A stretch of 64,000 nucleotides of DNA from Candidatus Schekmanbacteria bacterium (GTDB taxonomy: Bacteria; Schekmanbacteria; GWA2-38-11; J061). Below, piece by piece: positions 1 to 8,868 of this stretch. A program made the translations under genes and the position numbers. Positions within the stretch are counted from its first letter, which is position 1, and every line of letters begins with the position of its first letter. The notes beneath the pieces were generated by a model. It did no database searches. It was not told where the DNA came from and saw nothing but the letters and a program-made list of their open reading frames with translations. The DNA lies in assembly GCA_016219965.1 (NCBI GenBank), contig JACRJM010000006.1, forward strand, positions 1 through 64,000, given 5' to 3'.

Positions 1-711
1 GTAGTGATGTATCTGGTTATCCTTAAGTGAAAGTATCGGCTGGAACCACGGGCTTATTCTGTCTTCCTCAAGAGCGTTTTTAATCCGATCCTTCCATTCA
101 AGCCTTGAGTGCATCTGTTCTAAAACACGATCTTCCGATAAATACAAATGACAGCAGTTCCCCTTTTTTTCCTTTGCCCGATACAGAGCAGCATCAGTTT
201 TGGTTAACAGCTCTGATGTAGAACTGCCATGCTCCGGATAAATACCTATGCCTATGCTGACCGTGGAAGAAATCGGTATCCCAGCAAAATGCGTTTTCTC
301 TATTTTTAGCCTAATCTCTTCGGCTAACCTGATTCCTTCCTCTTTGTCTCTTTCAGGTAGGAAAACTCCAAATTCATCGCTTCCCAGATAGCCGACTATG
401 CAGGCGCTACTCGTATAATATTTTATTAAATCGAAGTTTATGACCGTGTCTTGGATAAGCACGGCAAGACGATGTAGAAGCTCATCTCCAACGGAGTGCC
501 CGTAAATGTCGTTGATTGACCGGAACTCGTCAACGTTGATTAAAAGAAGCACGCTGGTTTGATTTGAAGTATCTGCCTGGGATGTTAAATTCTTAAACAA
601 TTCCATAAAGCAGGTGCGGTTGACAAGCTTTGTGATCATGTCACAGGAAAGAGCAGTGAAGTTTTCGAAATTATATTGCTGAGAGCTAGGGGTATTTATA
701 TTTCTTTCCAT
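1..711 (-). CDS. GGDEF-EAL cyclic-di-GMP protein (C-terminus beyond window)
   Basis: The reverse strand is open from an ATG at 711 to the window edge, giving 237 residues with no stop, so the gene is cut by the window. Residues about 20-185 form a GGDEF (diguanylate cyclase) domain. It has a degenerate DxLTxLxNR start (DMITKLVNR), the signature GSDEF in place of GGDEF, and the downstream TVSIGI and DAALYRAK segments. A linker then leads into FQPILSL, the usual first strand of an EAL phosphodiesterase domain, so the whole protein is probably a GGDEF-EAL hybrid that makes or breaks c-di-GMP in the cytoplasm. No sensory domain precedes GGDEF: only about 20 residues lie upstream. The Gly-to-Ser change at the A-site may lower cyclase activity or be tolerated; the sequence alone cannot decide. 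Family assignment is firm, catalytic state is open. Confidence 0.9.
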   Translation of the reverse strand, partial: MERNINTPSSQQYNFENFTALSCDMITKLVNRTCFMELFKNLTSQADTSNQTSVLLLINVDEFRSINDIYGHSVGDELLHRLAVLIQDTVINFDLIKYYTSSACIVGYLGSDEFGVFLPERDKEEGIRLAEEIRLKIEKTHFAGIPISSTVSIGIGIYPEHGSSTSELLTKTDAALYRAKEKKGNCCHLYLSEDRVLEQMHSRLEWKDRIKNALEEDRISPWFQPILSLKDNQIHHY

Positions 712-862
712 TACAATCCACTCAGTCTTTTATTTGTTGTCTTTAAAAAAAGATATGTTTTGAGTTTCTAATACATGAAAAGCAAATATTGACCTACTAT
801 AACGTAAAATATTTAAGAAATCATTATTTATTTTAAACTATTTTTGAATTACGAAATAAAAT

Positions 863-965
863 ATGGACACCGGAATGGACACCAAAGCCAAAGTGCCCAC
901 TCGAGAAAAGTCGTCGGAGTATTCCGCTCCAAGAGGAAAAAATCTGGTGTCCAAATAGTGTCCAT
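863..965. repeat. Paired TGGACAC repeats in inverted orientation (possible integrase arm sites)
   Basis: Two direct copies of TGGACACC lie at 863-883 and two copies of (G)GTGTCCA lie at 946-965, so the pairs face each other across about 60 bp. The pattern resembles arm-type binding sites of tyrosine recombinases near an attachment site, and a truncated tRNA lies 120 bp away. The function is inferred. The rest of the 371-nt gene-free stretch 712-1082 is AT-rich, and I see nothing else in it apart from room for the promoter of the GGDEF-EAL gene. Confidence 0.5.
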
Positions 966-1082
966 AACATAGCGAAAATGACCTATTTTGACCTCACAGA
1001 ACCTAAGTCAGAAACAACTAAATTGTTTCTATATTTCAAAGCGTTATCAATGATTTCAAAAACTTAGAAAAACTACCAAAAT

Positions 1083-1125
1083 CAGATCCGGAGTCTGCCG
1101 CTCTATCCAGCTGAGCTACGGGCGC
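1083..1125 (-). pseudogene. tRNA-Arg(CCG), 5' half only
   Basis: Reading the minus strand from 1125, the sequence has the acceptor strand GCGCCCG, a normal D-stem and loop (GCTC AGCTGGATA GAGC), and an anticodon stem-loop with CTCCGGA as the loop, so the anticodon is CCG (Arg). Four base pairs of the anticodon stem form. Similarity to a tRNA then stops: no variable loop, T-arm (GTTCGA) or 3' acceptor strand follows within several hundred bases. This is therefore a truncated tRNA gene, most simply a displaced half left by site-specific integration or deletion at the anticodon loop. A tRNA intron is possible, but no 3' exon is visible between 712 and 1080. Confidence 0.75.
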
Positions 1126-1141
1126 AAAAAAAGTAATGTAT

Positions 1142-3427
1142 TCAGGAACAATTTTTCGCTAATATCTTCACCTTAAAAGCAAAACCTGATATCTCTGAAT
1201 TTTGTAAACGAAAATTAACTGAAGATGACCCGCTTGCAGTCAATGTACCATAATAGTAATAAGGAACATTTGCATAAGGCGCACCATCTATTGTTACATC
1301 CATATATCCATCAGGTGAAAGCACTGAAACCGATGGGGAAGAGAAATCGTAAAGTACTATCCTTGATTCATAAAAATTGGCAGAGCTAAGATTTGTAACA
1401 TCTACAGCACCTGAAAGCACCTTGTTAATTGAATCCCAGAAAGGAACACCGCTCAATGAAACTTCTGTATCAGAAACCGGATAATATTCTGAACAGGAAG
1501 TTGTCCAGCCCAGTGCTGCATAAGCATCTATCCTCTTAAATGTTAATCCCGTAGCAGAATCTGTTACAGGCACCCCGGTTGATTTGAATTTCGATTGAAT
1601 CTGCGTCGGAGTCATAGCAGTTCCATCAAGCTTTTTGGCATTCTGTTGGATTAAAGCTGCCGCACCGACAACATGAGGAGCTGCCATCGATGTTCCGCCA
1701 TAGTACGCGCCGCCATCAGAAACTTTGATCTGACTTCCCGGAGCCAGCAGGTCAAGCAAGCTGTTCCTGTTGGTAAAACATGTTATTTTGTCCGCATCAG
1801 TTGTAGAATCCGTACACCCGGGAGATCCGCTCCACGAGAGGCTTCCCCAGTCTTTGGAATAAACGGCACCGACAGATGTAGAACCGGATGCACAGGCAGG
1901 CAAGCTTATCCCATTGGTATAGCCGTCATTGCCTGATGCAACCGAGACAAAGATACCGTTCGCTACAGCGAGATTCACCATCTGTGAAATATAAAACTGG
2001 TCACAGTATAACGAACTATTGTATTTCCCACCGTCTCCAAAACTCATATTTATCAAGCTTATCCCATATTTGCTTTTATTGGCTATACACCACTCTATCG
2101 CTGCTGCAACATCTGAAGCTGATCCGCTACCGCTCTTATCCATTACTTTCAGCGCAACAAGTTTTGCTCCAGGGGCAACTCCAGCGTACACAGAATCCTC
2201 CGAGGCAATTATCTTTGCAACAGCGGTACCATGATTATTATCATCAAAAGGGTCATAATCATCGCTTATAAAGTCATAACCTCCAATAACTTTCTGACAG
2301 TTATTTAAAGGTTCTGTGTTTGTAATTCCATCTGCAACTTTTGTAATATTAAATCCAAAACCATTTACTGATGCATCGCTTATCATCCTTATTGTAACAG
2401 TATTTCCTGGAATTGAGTGGCTCCAGAAGTTATTGTTATAATTCCCGGTCAATGTCTGTATGATATTATTGTCTCCATCCAAAAGATAGATAAAATCAGA
2501 ACCGTTTTGAAGCTCTATTTTCTGGAAATATACTGCTATATTTGCATATCCCGGTTTAGTGATAGTCCATGAGTTATCATAATTTACAGGATAATCATGG
2601 GGTGAATCAAGGGTATAAGTCTCCTGGGCTGTTATAGTTATAAGATCCGAAGGAACACAGCCTCCAAGCGCAGAATTCTTATAATTTACGCCGGTATCTA
2701 TAACTGCCACTGTTTCACCTGTTCCATTTATATAATCAGAATTTATTCTCACAGCCTTTACATCATTGCCGTTTATCAGAGGAACACTTACATCAAGGTC
2801 AGGCGTTATCCTTTTGTTCTCAGATATAATAAGGACATCTTTATTCTTACGTAGAATTCTGTACCCCCTTTTGGTGAGTATACCGCTAAAGGCCGGGATT
2901 TTTGTAAACTTTCTTTTGGTTTCAATTAGGCTTTCATCAGTTCTTTTTTTCCTATCCAGAGTTGAAAGGATACGTTCAACCATTTCCTCTTCGCTTTCGT
3001 CTGAAAAAGTACTGACACTCTCTTCAAGGTTTTTGAGTTTTCCTGAAAGCTTCTTTATTTTCCTGCTGAGTTTGGCTTTGTTGTCTTTAAGATCTTTAAC
3101 CAAAGATTCATCTGAATATTTAGCTTTAAGTTCTTCTTCGATATCTTCCAGAGACCTCTTTTTTTTCGCAATATTGTTATTAATGCGGGAACAGAGCTTT
3201 TCTGCCCTTTGAGTGAGACGGGAATAGGCAATGCTCTCAGGGTTTTTTAAAACTACGATAACATCGGAGCGGTCATTTTTTTTATATTTATTGATTACTC
3301 CTGATTCCACAAAAACTCCGCAGGCATTAAGTTTTACTTTTGCATTAACTATACGCGGGTGGAAAAAACAAGATGTCATAAACAATATAATTGGAATAGC
3401 TATCTTTGCAGCATTTCTAATCTTCAT
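1142..3427 (-). CDS. Secreted subtilisin-like (S8) serine protease with CUB-like insertion
   Basis: The protein is an S8 endopeptidase. Counting from the ATG at 3427, the catalytic triad is Asp about 244 (VAVIDTG), His about 399 (NNHGTAVA) and Ser about 580 (GGTSMAAPH), with the oxyanion Asn near 500 (SGND). The start at 3427 is preferred over an upstream in-frame ATG at 3469 because it places a signal peptide (basic MKIR, then a hydrophobic core) at the N-terminus; MTSC could act as a lipobox. Residues about 75-160 are Lys/Glu-rich coiled coil, followed by an I9-like propeptide (ILTKRGYRILRKNKDVLII). Between Asp and His lies an extra module of about 95 residues resembling a CUB domain. The C-terminal 140 residues are a beta-rich domain. 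No obvious operon partner is present. Family call is firm; the substrate is unknown. Confidence 0.9.
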   Translation of the reverse strand: MKIRNAAKIAIPIILFMTSCFFHPRIVNAKVKLNACGVFVESGVINKYKKNDRSDVIVVLKNPESIAYSRLTQRAEKLCSRINNNIAKKKRSLEDIEEELKAKYSDESLVKDLKDNKAKLSRKIKKLSGKLKNLEESVSTFSDESEEEMVERILSTLDRKKRTDESLIETKRKFTKIPAFSGILTKRGYRILRKNKDVLIISENKRITPDLDVSVPLINGNDVKAVRINSDYINGTGETVAVIDTGVNYKNSALGGCVPSDLITITAQETYTLDSPHDYPVNYDNSWTITKPGYANIAVYFQKIELQNGSDFIYLLDGDNNIIQTLTGNYNNNFWSHSIPGNTVTIRMISDASVNGFGFNITKVADGITNTEPLNNCQKVIGGYDFISDDYDPFDDNNHGTAVAKIIASEDSVYAGVAPGAKLVALKVMDKSGSGSASDVAAAIEWCIANKSKYGISLINMSFGDGGKYNSSLYCDQFYISQMVNLAVANGIFVSVASGNDGYTNGISLPACASGSTSVGAVYSKDWGSLSWSGSPGCTDSTTDADKITCFTNRNSLLDLLAPGSQIKVSDGGAYYGGTSMAAPHVVGAAALIQQNAKKLDGTAMTPTQIQSKFKSTGVPVTDSATGLTFKRIDAYAALGWTTSCSEYYPVSDTEVSLSGVPFWDSINKVLSGAVDVTNLSSANFYESRIVLYDFSSPSVSVLSPDGYMDVTIDGAPYANVPYYYYGTLTASGSSSVNFRLQNSEISGFAFKVKILAKNCS

Positions 3428-3543
3428 AATGCGACAATCAGTTACAATTTTAATACAATAATCAGTCAATGCGGCAACAATGCGGGAGTATTAATAAAAC
3501 AACAGGATAGAAAAGCAAGTGTTATTTGAAGTGGCACTAAAAG

Positions 3544-3576
3544 CAGTTTGCCCGTCCACTGCGGACGGGCAAACTG
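3544..3576 (-). terminator. Hairpin downstream of TonB receptor 1
   Basis: A perfect 14-bp inverted repeat (CAGTTTGCCCGTCC and its complement) with a 5-nt loop lies 38 nt past the stop of the receptor gene. On the minus strand it is followed by a short T-run (CTTTTA). It is likely an intrinsic terminator, although the T-tract is weak. Confidence 0.65.
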
Positions 3577-3613
3577 AATTAGCTTATATATATAACTAGG
3601 AAGTGAAATTTAC

Positions 3614-6253
3614 CTAAAATTTCGCTTCTATACCTACTGAATACTTCGCGACGTTAGAAGGTATTCCACCGTCTTCATAATAAAGTTTGCTGAATACGTT
3701 ATCTATTGCAAAATTAATTTTAACCTTGTCACCCCATATTGGCTGGGCTACTTTGAAATCCCAAATCCAGTGTTCCGCTTGGGGGAATTGACCGCCCGGA
3801 TAAGAAGCTGTGGTAAAAATTGTGCGGCTCTTGAATCTGCCGGTAATATCCATATTCATCCCAAATGGGAAAGTATAAGATGTTCCGACTTTCAGAATAT
3901 GAGTAGGAGTATATTCTATCATGTTGCCTCCTTTGAATATCGGCCCTACCCCTTTACCGTCTACCAAATAAATATCCTGCGGAGTCCCCTGGCTGAAATC
4001 AAAGGGATTTGGGTTTCCTACTATATGTCTCTGGAATGTATACGAAACATTAAGATCCCAGTTTTCTATTGGGTTAAACTCAAGTGATGTGTCAAAACCC
4101 TGCGCAACTGCTTTCGGACCATTGATGAATATATGTGCTCTGTTCTGACCAAAATTCTTTCCTGAAGCTAACTGTGCGGCTTTTGAAATTCCAAGTACCT
4201 TTTCACTGTAGGTTGAAGCATCATATCCAAGAATAGCAAGAGGTATAGGAATCTCAAGTTCAGAATAGTCATCATAGAAGTAGGCAATGTCGCCTTTTAC
4301 ATATTTTGTCATAAACATGAAACCCATTTCATATGTCCAGTTTATCTCAGGTCCAAGGTTCGGGTTGGCAAAAAGTTTTCCGTCTGACTGGGCAAACCCG
4401 TTTGTCCTTGCAAATTCAGGGAATCTTCTCGCTCGTCCGACAGAGAACCTCACGCTTGTTCCGGGAGCGATGGAATAATTTACTCCAAAACGGGGAGAAA
4501 GCTCATCAGAAAATGTTGTCTGAAATCTGTTAGCCTGATCCCACCTTGCACCTAATGAAAAAGTGAAATCCTTTATAGACTGCATATCCTGAAAAAAGAA
4601 TGAATCCACTTTCCTTGTTGCGCTCAGGGTTGTGTAACTCATATCAGGAGACATGGTTTTTGACCACTGGTATTCCTGCCCGAAGGAAACTGTGTTCCCG
4701 TCAGCAATATCAAACTTATATGAAATATCATTTGCAAAGTTAAAACTTCTGTTCAGTATAAAGTCCGGCGCTGCTCCAAATGGGCTTTGAGTACCGTTCG
4801 CGAAAGCGTCTTTTATTCCGGTTCTCGCCTCTTCTTCTTTGCTGTAATCAATAAAATCATTAACAAAGATAAAATTTGCTATATCAGTGCTTTTCATCAA
4901 ACCTACTCTGAAGTTGTAAGTCAGCTCCGGTGTAATATCCCATTTGTCGGCAATATTAATAGTATCTCTCCTGTTTGAAACTTGCAAAAGGTACTGAAGA
5001 AAAGTGTCATCTGCCACCTTAAGAGGAATGAAACCAGGAGACGCCAATGCTGTATAAAAATTAAGGTATGAATAGGATGGACTGATTCTGAGTTTATTAT
5101 TCTTAAATAAATTTATGCCCAGGTTAAGAGAGGCATTATATCTTTCACCCTTGTCGTGGTCACCTACATCGAAAAGCTTATTAGGGTTTTGACCTACAAG
5201 AAATGGAATTTCCCTCCTCCCTCCAGGGACAAGTTTTATGCCGCTGGGAAGTCTTCCCTGTCCCGGATGCTCTTTAGCAAAAAGGATGTAAGCATTTCCA
5301 AGCGGGTTGGTGTCGGCAGTTGTAAAACCGCTTGTGTGTGAATATTGCAAGCTTAAAGAATAGTCAAAAACTTTATTTCCCCAGCTATGTGTAAACGCAT
5401 AGTTTTCTATAAGCTCCCTTTCAGCGCCATGCCTCATCTGATAGGTACCATAATTCACCGATGCTTTTGTAAAAGCGACCTTCTGTCCTTTTTTCGTTAT
5501 GATGTTGACAACACCTGCTGCTGCCTGTCCTCCGTACTGAGCTGAAGATGCTCCTTTAAGAACTTCAATCCTCTCAATATTTTCAGATGGGATCTGATAG
5601 ATGTTTGCATATCCTGACCCCGGGTCATTTGAAGGAACTCCGTCTATAAGAAGCAATATACCGGCAGATGCGACTTTCGGAGGAGCAACGGTTCTGCCTC
5701 TTATTTTTATTGTCTTTGAGAATTCTGAACTTCCTGATTCTACCTGAACGCCGGGGGTGTTTTTGAGGAGGTCAGAAGCATTAGTGGCAACAGAGATTTT
5801 ATCAACATCTTTTTGCGAGACTACGGAAACAGTTGCCGTTGTCTTTGAAAGGGGAACTGTCAGCCTCTCACCTGTTACAATAGTTTCCTCTCCTCGTATT
5901 ACCATTTGCTCTTCCATGGAGAGGTTAACTGTATTTGTTTCTCCTTCTATAATCATGACATTAGAAGCTTCAGCAGGTTTATAGCCAAGAAGTTCTGCCC
6001 TTAGCTTATATGTTCCCGGAGCAAGATCTATGCTATATTCTCCTTTTTCATCAGTATAGACAAGGATATTTGTCCCCTCGACCGAAACCGATATTCCTGG
6101 CAAAATCCCTTTGCTTGACTTGTCTATAACTTTTCCTTTGACTGTTCCTGTCTCTGCTGAACACACGACACTGCCAAGAGAAATTGCGAATACTGTAAAA
6201 AAGATAATGACGGTCATTGACAATTTCTTTTGTTTTAGTAGAACATTACTCAT
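3614..6253 (-). CDS. TonB-dependent outer-membrane receptor 1 (carboxypeptidase-regulatory domain + plug + barrel)
   Basis: An 879-residue outer-membrane receptor. It has a signal peptide to about residue 32, then a carboxypeptidase-regulatory-like beta-sandwich at 35-115 (GTVKGKVIDKSSKGILPGIS onward), a TonB-box-like EETIVTGER near 122, a plug domain at about 130-245 (IKIRGR, LLIDGVPSNDP, VLKGASSAQYGG, AAGVVNIITKKG), and a 22-strand-type barrel ending in the terminal aromatic (EAKF). A strong GGAGGAGGGGG ribosome-binding site sits just before the ATG at 6253. The roughly 200-bp region up to 6453 is a divergent promoter region shared with the next gene. Two paralogues lie at 48931-54029. The ligand is unknown: siderophore, cobamide, metal chelate or sugar are all possible. 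The nearest transporter is the MFS protein at 7449, which also has a paralogue next to the other receptors. Confidence 0.95.
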   Translation of the reverse strand: MSNVLLKQKKLSMTVIIFFTVFAISLGSVVCSAETGTVKGKVIDKSSKGILPGISVSVEGTNILVYTDEKGEYSIDLAPGTYKLRAELLGYKPAEASNVMIIEGETNTVNLSMEEQMVIRGEETIVTGERLTVPLSKTTATVSVVSQKDVDKISVATNASDLLKNTPGVQVESGSSEFSKTIKIRGRTVAPPKVASAGILLLIDGVPSNDPGSGYANIYQIPSENIERIEVLKGASSAQYGGQAAAGVVNIITKKGQKVAFTKASVNYGTYQMRHGAERELIENYAFTHSWGNKVFDYSLSLQYSHTSGFTTADTNPLGNAYILFAKEHPGQGRLPSGIKLVPGGRREIPFLVGQNPNKLFDVGDHDKGERYNASLNLGINLFKNNKLRISPSYSYLNFYTALASPGFIPLKVADDTFLQYLLQVSNRRDTINIADKWDITPELTYNFRVGLMKSTDIANFIFVNDFIDYSKEEEARTGIKDAFANGTQSPFGAAPDFILNRSFNFANDISYKFDIADGNTVSFGQEYQWSKTMSPDMSYTTLSATRKVDSFFFQDMQSIKDFTFSLGARWDQANRFQTTFSDELSPRFGVNYSIAPGTSVRFSVGRARRFPEFARTNGFAQSDGKLFANPNLGPEINWTYEMGFMFMTKYVKGDIAYFYDDYSELEIPIPLAILGYDASTYSEKVLGISKAAQLASGKNFGQNRAHIFINGPKAVAQGFDTSLEFNPIENWDLNVSYTFQRHIVGNPNPFDFSQGTPQDIYLVDGKGVGPIFKGGNMIEYTPTHILKVGTSYTFPFGMNMDITGRFKSRTIFTTASYPGGQFPQAEHWIWDFKVAQPIWGDKVKINFAIDNVFSKLYYEDGGIPSNVAKYSVGIEAKF

Positions 6254-6452
6254 TGCCCCCTCCTCCGTATTTGGTGGGATTTTATTTTCAAAAGTTTTTA
6301 TTTTTTTTGCCTTTTCCTTGACAACAAAGCAAATTTAATTGTTGACTATACCATCGCTTTTTTTTCGTGTCAAGAAAAGTGAGCTCATACTCGGAAATTT
6401 ATTTTTTAGTTTTTTACAACGTGTTAACAACCAAAAAAGGAGGAGCTATTTT

Positions 6453-7181
6453 ATGACGTTAATGCCGGATGCTTTTTTGAATTATGCCTATTTTTGGAGG
6501 AAGAAATGGGCTGAAGAAATGATAAATCTTCAGGGGCCTCCAAACCCCCATAAGATGCTCGTTGACACAACAAGAATACTCCCCGCTCTATGCACAGCAA
6601 CCAAGGGACCTGACGGTTCGCTGCTGACAAATGCCAAAATCATAGGAGCCGGGTTCGTACCAAAGAAAGACTATATGATAGAGGTCACAAAAATATTCAA
6701 GGACCATATAAAGAAAGAAGGGATGGCTGCTGATTCGACATCAGCTTTCGGGCGGCACGAACATGCCACCAAGGAAGACAGAGAAAAGCTTCGCGATTAC
6801 CAGAAAAAATCATTAATAATGCTCTCAAAGTTGATGTACCTTGAAAAAGAAGTAGCGGGACAAAAGATGGATTTTTCCAAGGTCTGCACAATAGAGCTTG
6901 GTCATCAGTATCCTGACAAACCAGGACATACATGGGATTATGTGCAAAAAAGCGACAAGGCAACGCTTCTTTATTTCACTCCTCCTGTTTTAAGTTTTGA
7001 ATTAAGATGCAGCGTTGAAGTCCACACAGAAGGACCTTACTTTGATTTCTCTCATGGAATTCACGATGCATACTTTGGAGAGGATCCAAGTGAGACACAT
7101 CTTCCTGTTTACATATTCAACGTGGAAGAAGTCTTTGACAACAGCGCAACACCTCAGGGATACGGCAAACAGATAGCGTAA
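6453..7181 (+). CDS. Hypothetical cytoplasmic protein between receptor 1 and MFS transporter
   Basis: I do not recognise this family. The start at 6453 is set by a GGAGGAG ribosome-binding site; upstream in-frame codons have none. The 242-residue product has no signal peptide and no membrane segment. It has a basic, helical middle (around residues 75-135) and an aromatic and His-rich C-terminal half with HTWDY and FDFSHGIHD segments. No CxxC or CxxCH motif or nucleotide-binding loop is visible. It is transcribed divergently from TonB receptor 1 and in the same direction as the MFS gene about 270 bp downstream, so a role linked to that uptake locus is a guess from position only. A stable hairpin follows its stop. 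Confidence 0.75.
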   Translation: MTLMPDAFLNYAYFWRKKWAEEMINLQGPPNPHKMLVDTTRILPALCTATKGPDGSLLTNAKIIGAGFVPKKDYMIEVTKIFKDHIKKEGMAADSTSAFGRHEHATKEDREKLRDYQKKSLIMLSKLMYLEKEVAGQKMDFSKVCTIELGHQYPDKPGHTWDYVQKSDKATLLYFTPPVLSFELRCSVEVHTEGPYFDFSHGIHDAYFGEDPSETHLPVYIFNVEEVFDNSATPQGYGKQIA

Positions 7182-7191
7182 GAAATAATGA

Positions 7192-7227
7192 ATGAACCTC
7201 CATGGATTTTACTCCGTGGAGGTTCAT
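7192..7227 (+). terminator. Hairpin after the hypothetical gene
   Basis: A 14-bp inverted repeat (ATGAACCTCCATGG with one G-T wobble) and an 8-nt loop lie 10 nt past the stop at 7181. There is no long T-run, so termination may be weak or the hairpin may protect the mRNA 3' end. Confidence 0.5.
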
Positions 7228-7266
7228 CATATTCGCTCGCAGACATTTATAACATCCCAGACAATT

Positions 7267-7285
7267 GCACGTTCGGAGAACGTGC
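7267..7285. repeat. Short REP-like palindrome
   Basis: GCACGTTC GGA GAACGTGC is an 8-bp perfect palindrome with a 3-nt loop in otherwise AT-rich intergenic DNA. It resembles short REP-type units but occurs only once in this window. The remainder of 7182-7448 shows nothing beyond the likely promoter of the MFS gene. Confidence 0.4.
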
Positions 7286-7448
7286 CCTACAAAAAATGTT
7301 GTTTGGTTTCCACATCTTTTACAATTCTCACAATAAAAGCTTACAAAAATTAACCAAAATAATTTGACTTAACGCTGTGAAATCTGGTTTTAATTTAACG
7401 ATTTATTTTTTTGCATTCATCAAGGTAGGAAAATCAAGGTGAAAAAAT

Positions 7449-8777
7449 ATGACAAAAGATAATAAGTTCCTCGGGATTACTGTAGCGCCGGATCTGAGCA
7501 GGAAAAACTTCATCGGAGTTTTCTTAAACTCTGCCTTGCTGCTGCTAGCCTACATGATACCTACCATCGCATTGCCCCGTTTCCTCAAGGAAACAATCGG
7601 CATAGGCGACGCTAACTTCGGCACTATAAATTCGGCGATACAGATAATAGGCTCGGTGACTGTAGTTATATTTGTAGGTTTTGTCGGCTCACTCTCAGAC
7701 AGGTATGGCAGGAAGATATTGCTTTTCTACGGAATGCTTGCCAGTACTGCTGCGTTTCTAATCTATTCGCTTCCATTATCCGCCTCTGCATTCACAGGAT
7801 TGCCGGCAATCTACTTCGTTTTTCTATTCCACTTTATCTTAGCCATCTCTATGACATTTGCATTCCCGCAGCCAATGATAATCACAGCAGACTACACAGA
7901 TTTTAAAAGCCGCGGAAAAGCAATGGCAATAAGCGCATCGATGATGGGGATAGGCGTTACCTTTTCATTTTTTATTTTTTCCGCAGTGCAGAAAATTTAC
8001 GGCGTATATTCATTATTCTTGGCAGGTGCAGGGATTTGTTTATTATCACTCTTTGTGACAAAGTTCATGGTCATTGACAGAAAGCTTCCTCATCACGAAG
8101 GAAGGGGAAGCGAACGTCAGTCAACTCTTCAAAGCCTCAAGGAGGTATTCGCAGAGCTTAAAATCAATAAAGGGCTGAGGTTTTGCATTGTATCAACATT
8201 CCCCGCATCATCAGACAGGATAATACTCGGTATATTCATAATGATATGGGCTGTTGAAAGCGCTCCTGATTTCGGCTACACAAGAGCGCAGGCAACTGCC
8301 ATGGGAGGAATAGTAGTCGGGCTTTCAAGCATCTGTGCGCTTGCCTTTACACCTGTCATGGGAATCCTTGTTGACCGGATCGGGAGAAGGCCGATTCTCG
8401 TCAGCGGACTTGCTTTAAAGGGACTAGGATTCCTATTGTTAGGCTTAACTTCAAATCCTTTTTCTGTTGCCGTTAAACTCTGCGGCATTGTCACGGGTCT
8501 TGGCGTAGCAGCGGTCTCAGTAAGCTCTTCAACACTGACTGCCGACCTTGCGCCAAAGAAGATACTCGGCTCAGTGATGACAACCGCCAGCATAGCAGGA
8601 TCGCTTGGAACACTTTTCTTTGTCCAGTGCGGAGGTATCATTTTTGACCGGATCTCCCATTCATCTCCCTTCATCCTTGTAGGTATAGCCGATTTACTTG
8701 CTCTCATTTATGGATTAATTGTCTGGACACACGTGCCAAAGATCAACCGCCACGCAGAATATAAGGAAAGAACATAA
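7449..8777 (+). CDS. Major facilitator superfamily transporter 1
   Basis: A 442-residue inner-membrane protein with about 12 hydrophobic segments in two six-helix halves. The MFS motif A is clear in the first cytoplasmic loop (GSLSDRYGRKILL) and is repeated in the second half (VDRIGRRPILV). A ribosome-binding AAGGTGA precedes the ATG. It is a paralogue of the MFS protein at 54043-55386: both share the N-terminal xFLKExIGI segment and DYT-xx-SRGKAMA. Both loci place such an MFS next to a TonB-dependent receptor, which suggests that the MFS moves the receptor's ligand (or its product) across the inner membrane. Direction and substrate cannot be read from the sequence. Confidence 0.9.
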   Translation: MTKDNKFLGITVAPDLSRKNFIGVFLNSALLLLAYMIPTIALPRFLKETIGIGDANFGTINSAIQIIGSVTVVIFVGFVGSLSDRYGRKILLFYGMLASTAAFLIYSLPLSASAFTGLPAIYFVFLFHFILAISMTFAFPQPMIITADYTDFKSRGKAMAISASMMGIGVTFSFFIFSAVQKIYGVYSLFLAGAGICLLSLFVTKFMVIDRKLPHHEGRGSERQSTLQSLKEVFAELKINKGLRFCIVSTFPASSDRIILGIFIMIWAVESAPDFGYTRAQATAMGGIVVGLSSICALAFTPVMGILVDRIGRRPILVSGLALKGLGFLLLGLTSNPFSVAVKLCGIVTGLGVAAVSVSSSTLTADLAPKKILGSVMTTASIAGSLGTLFFVQCGGIIFDRISHSSPFILVGIADLLALIYGLIVWTHVPKINRHAEYKERT

Positions 8778-8868
8778 ATATCCAACCTAACCATCCTGCT
8801 CTAAAAATATTTGACAGTCATATATTCAATGATTAATTATAAGCTGTCTTAAAGGAGAAAAAACACAC

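Noticed and set aside
712-1082. A group I intron or the second half of the tRNA-Arg downstream of the 5' half
   Set aside because: No T-arm, 3' acceptor strand or intron core sequence can be found in this stretch.
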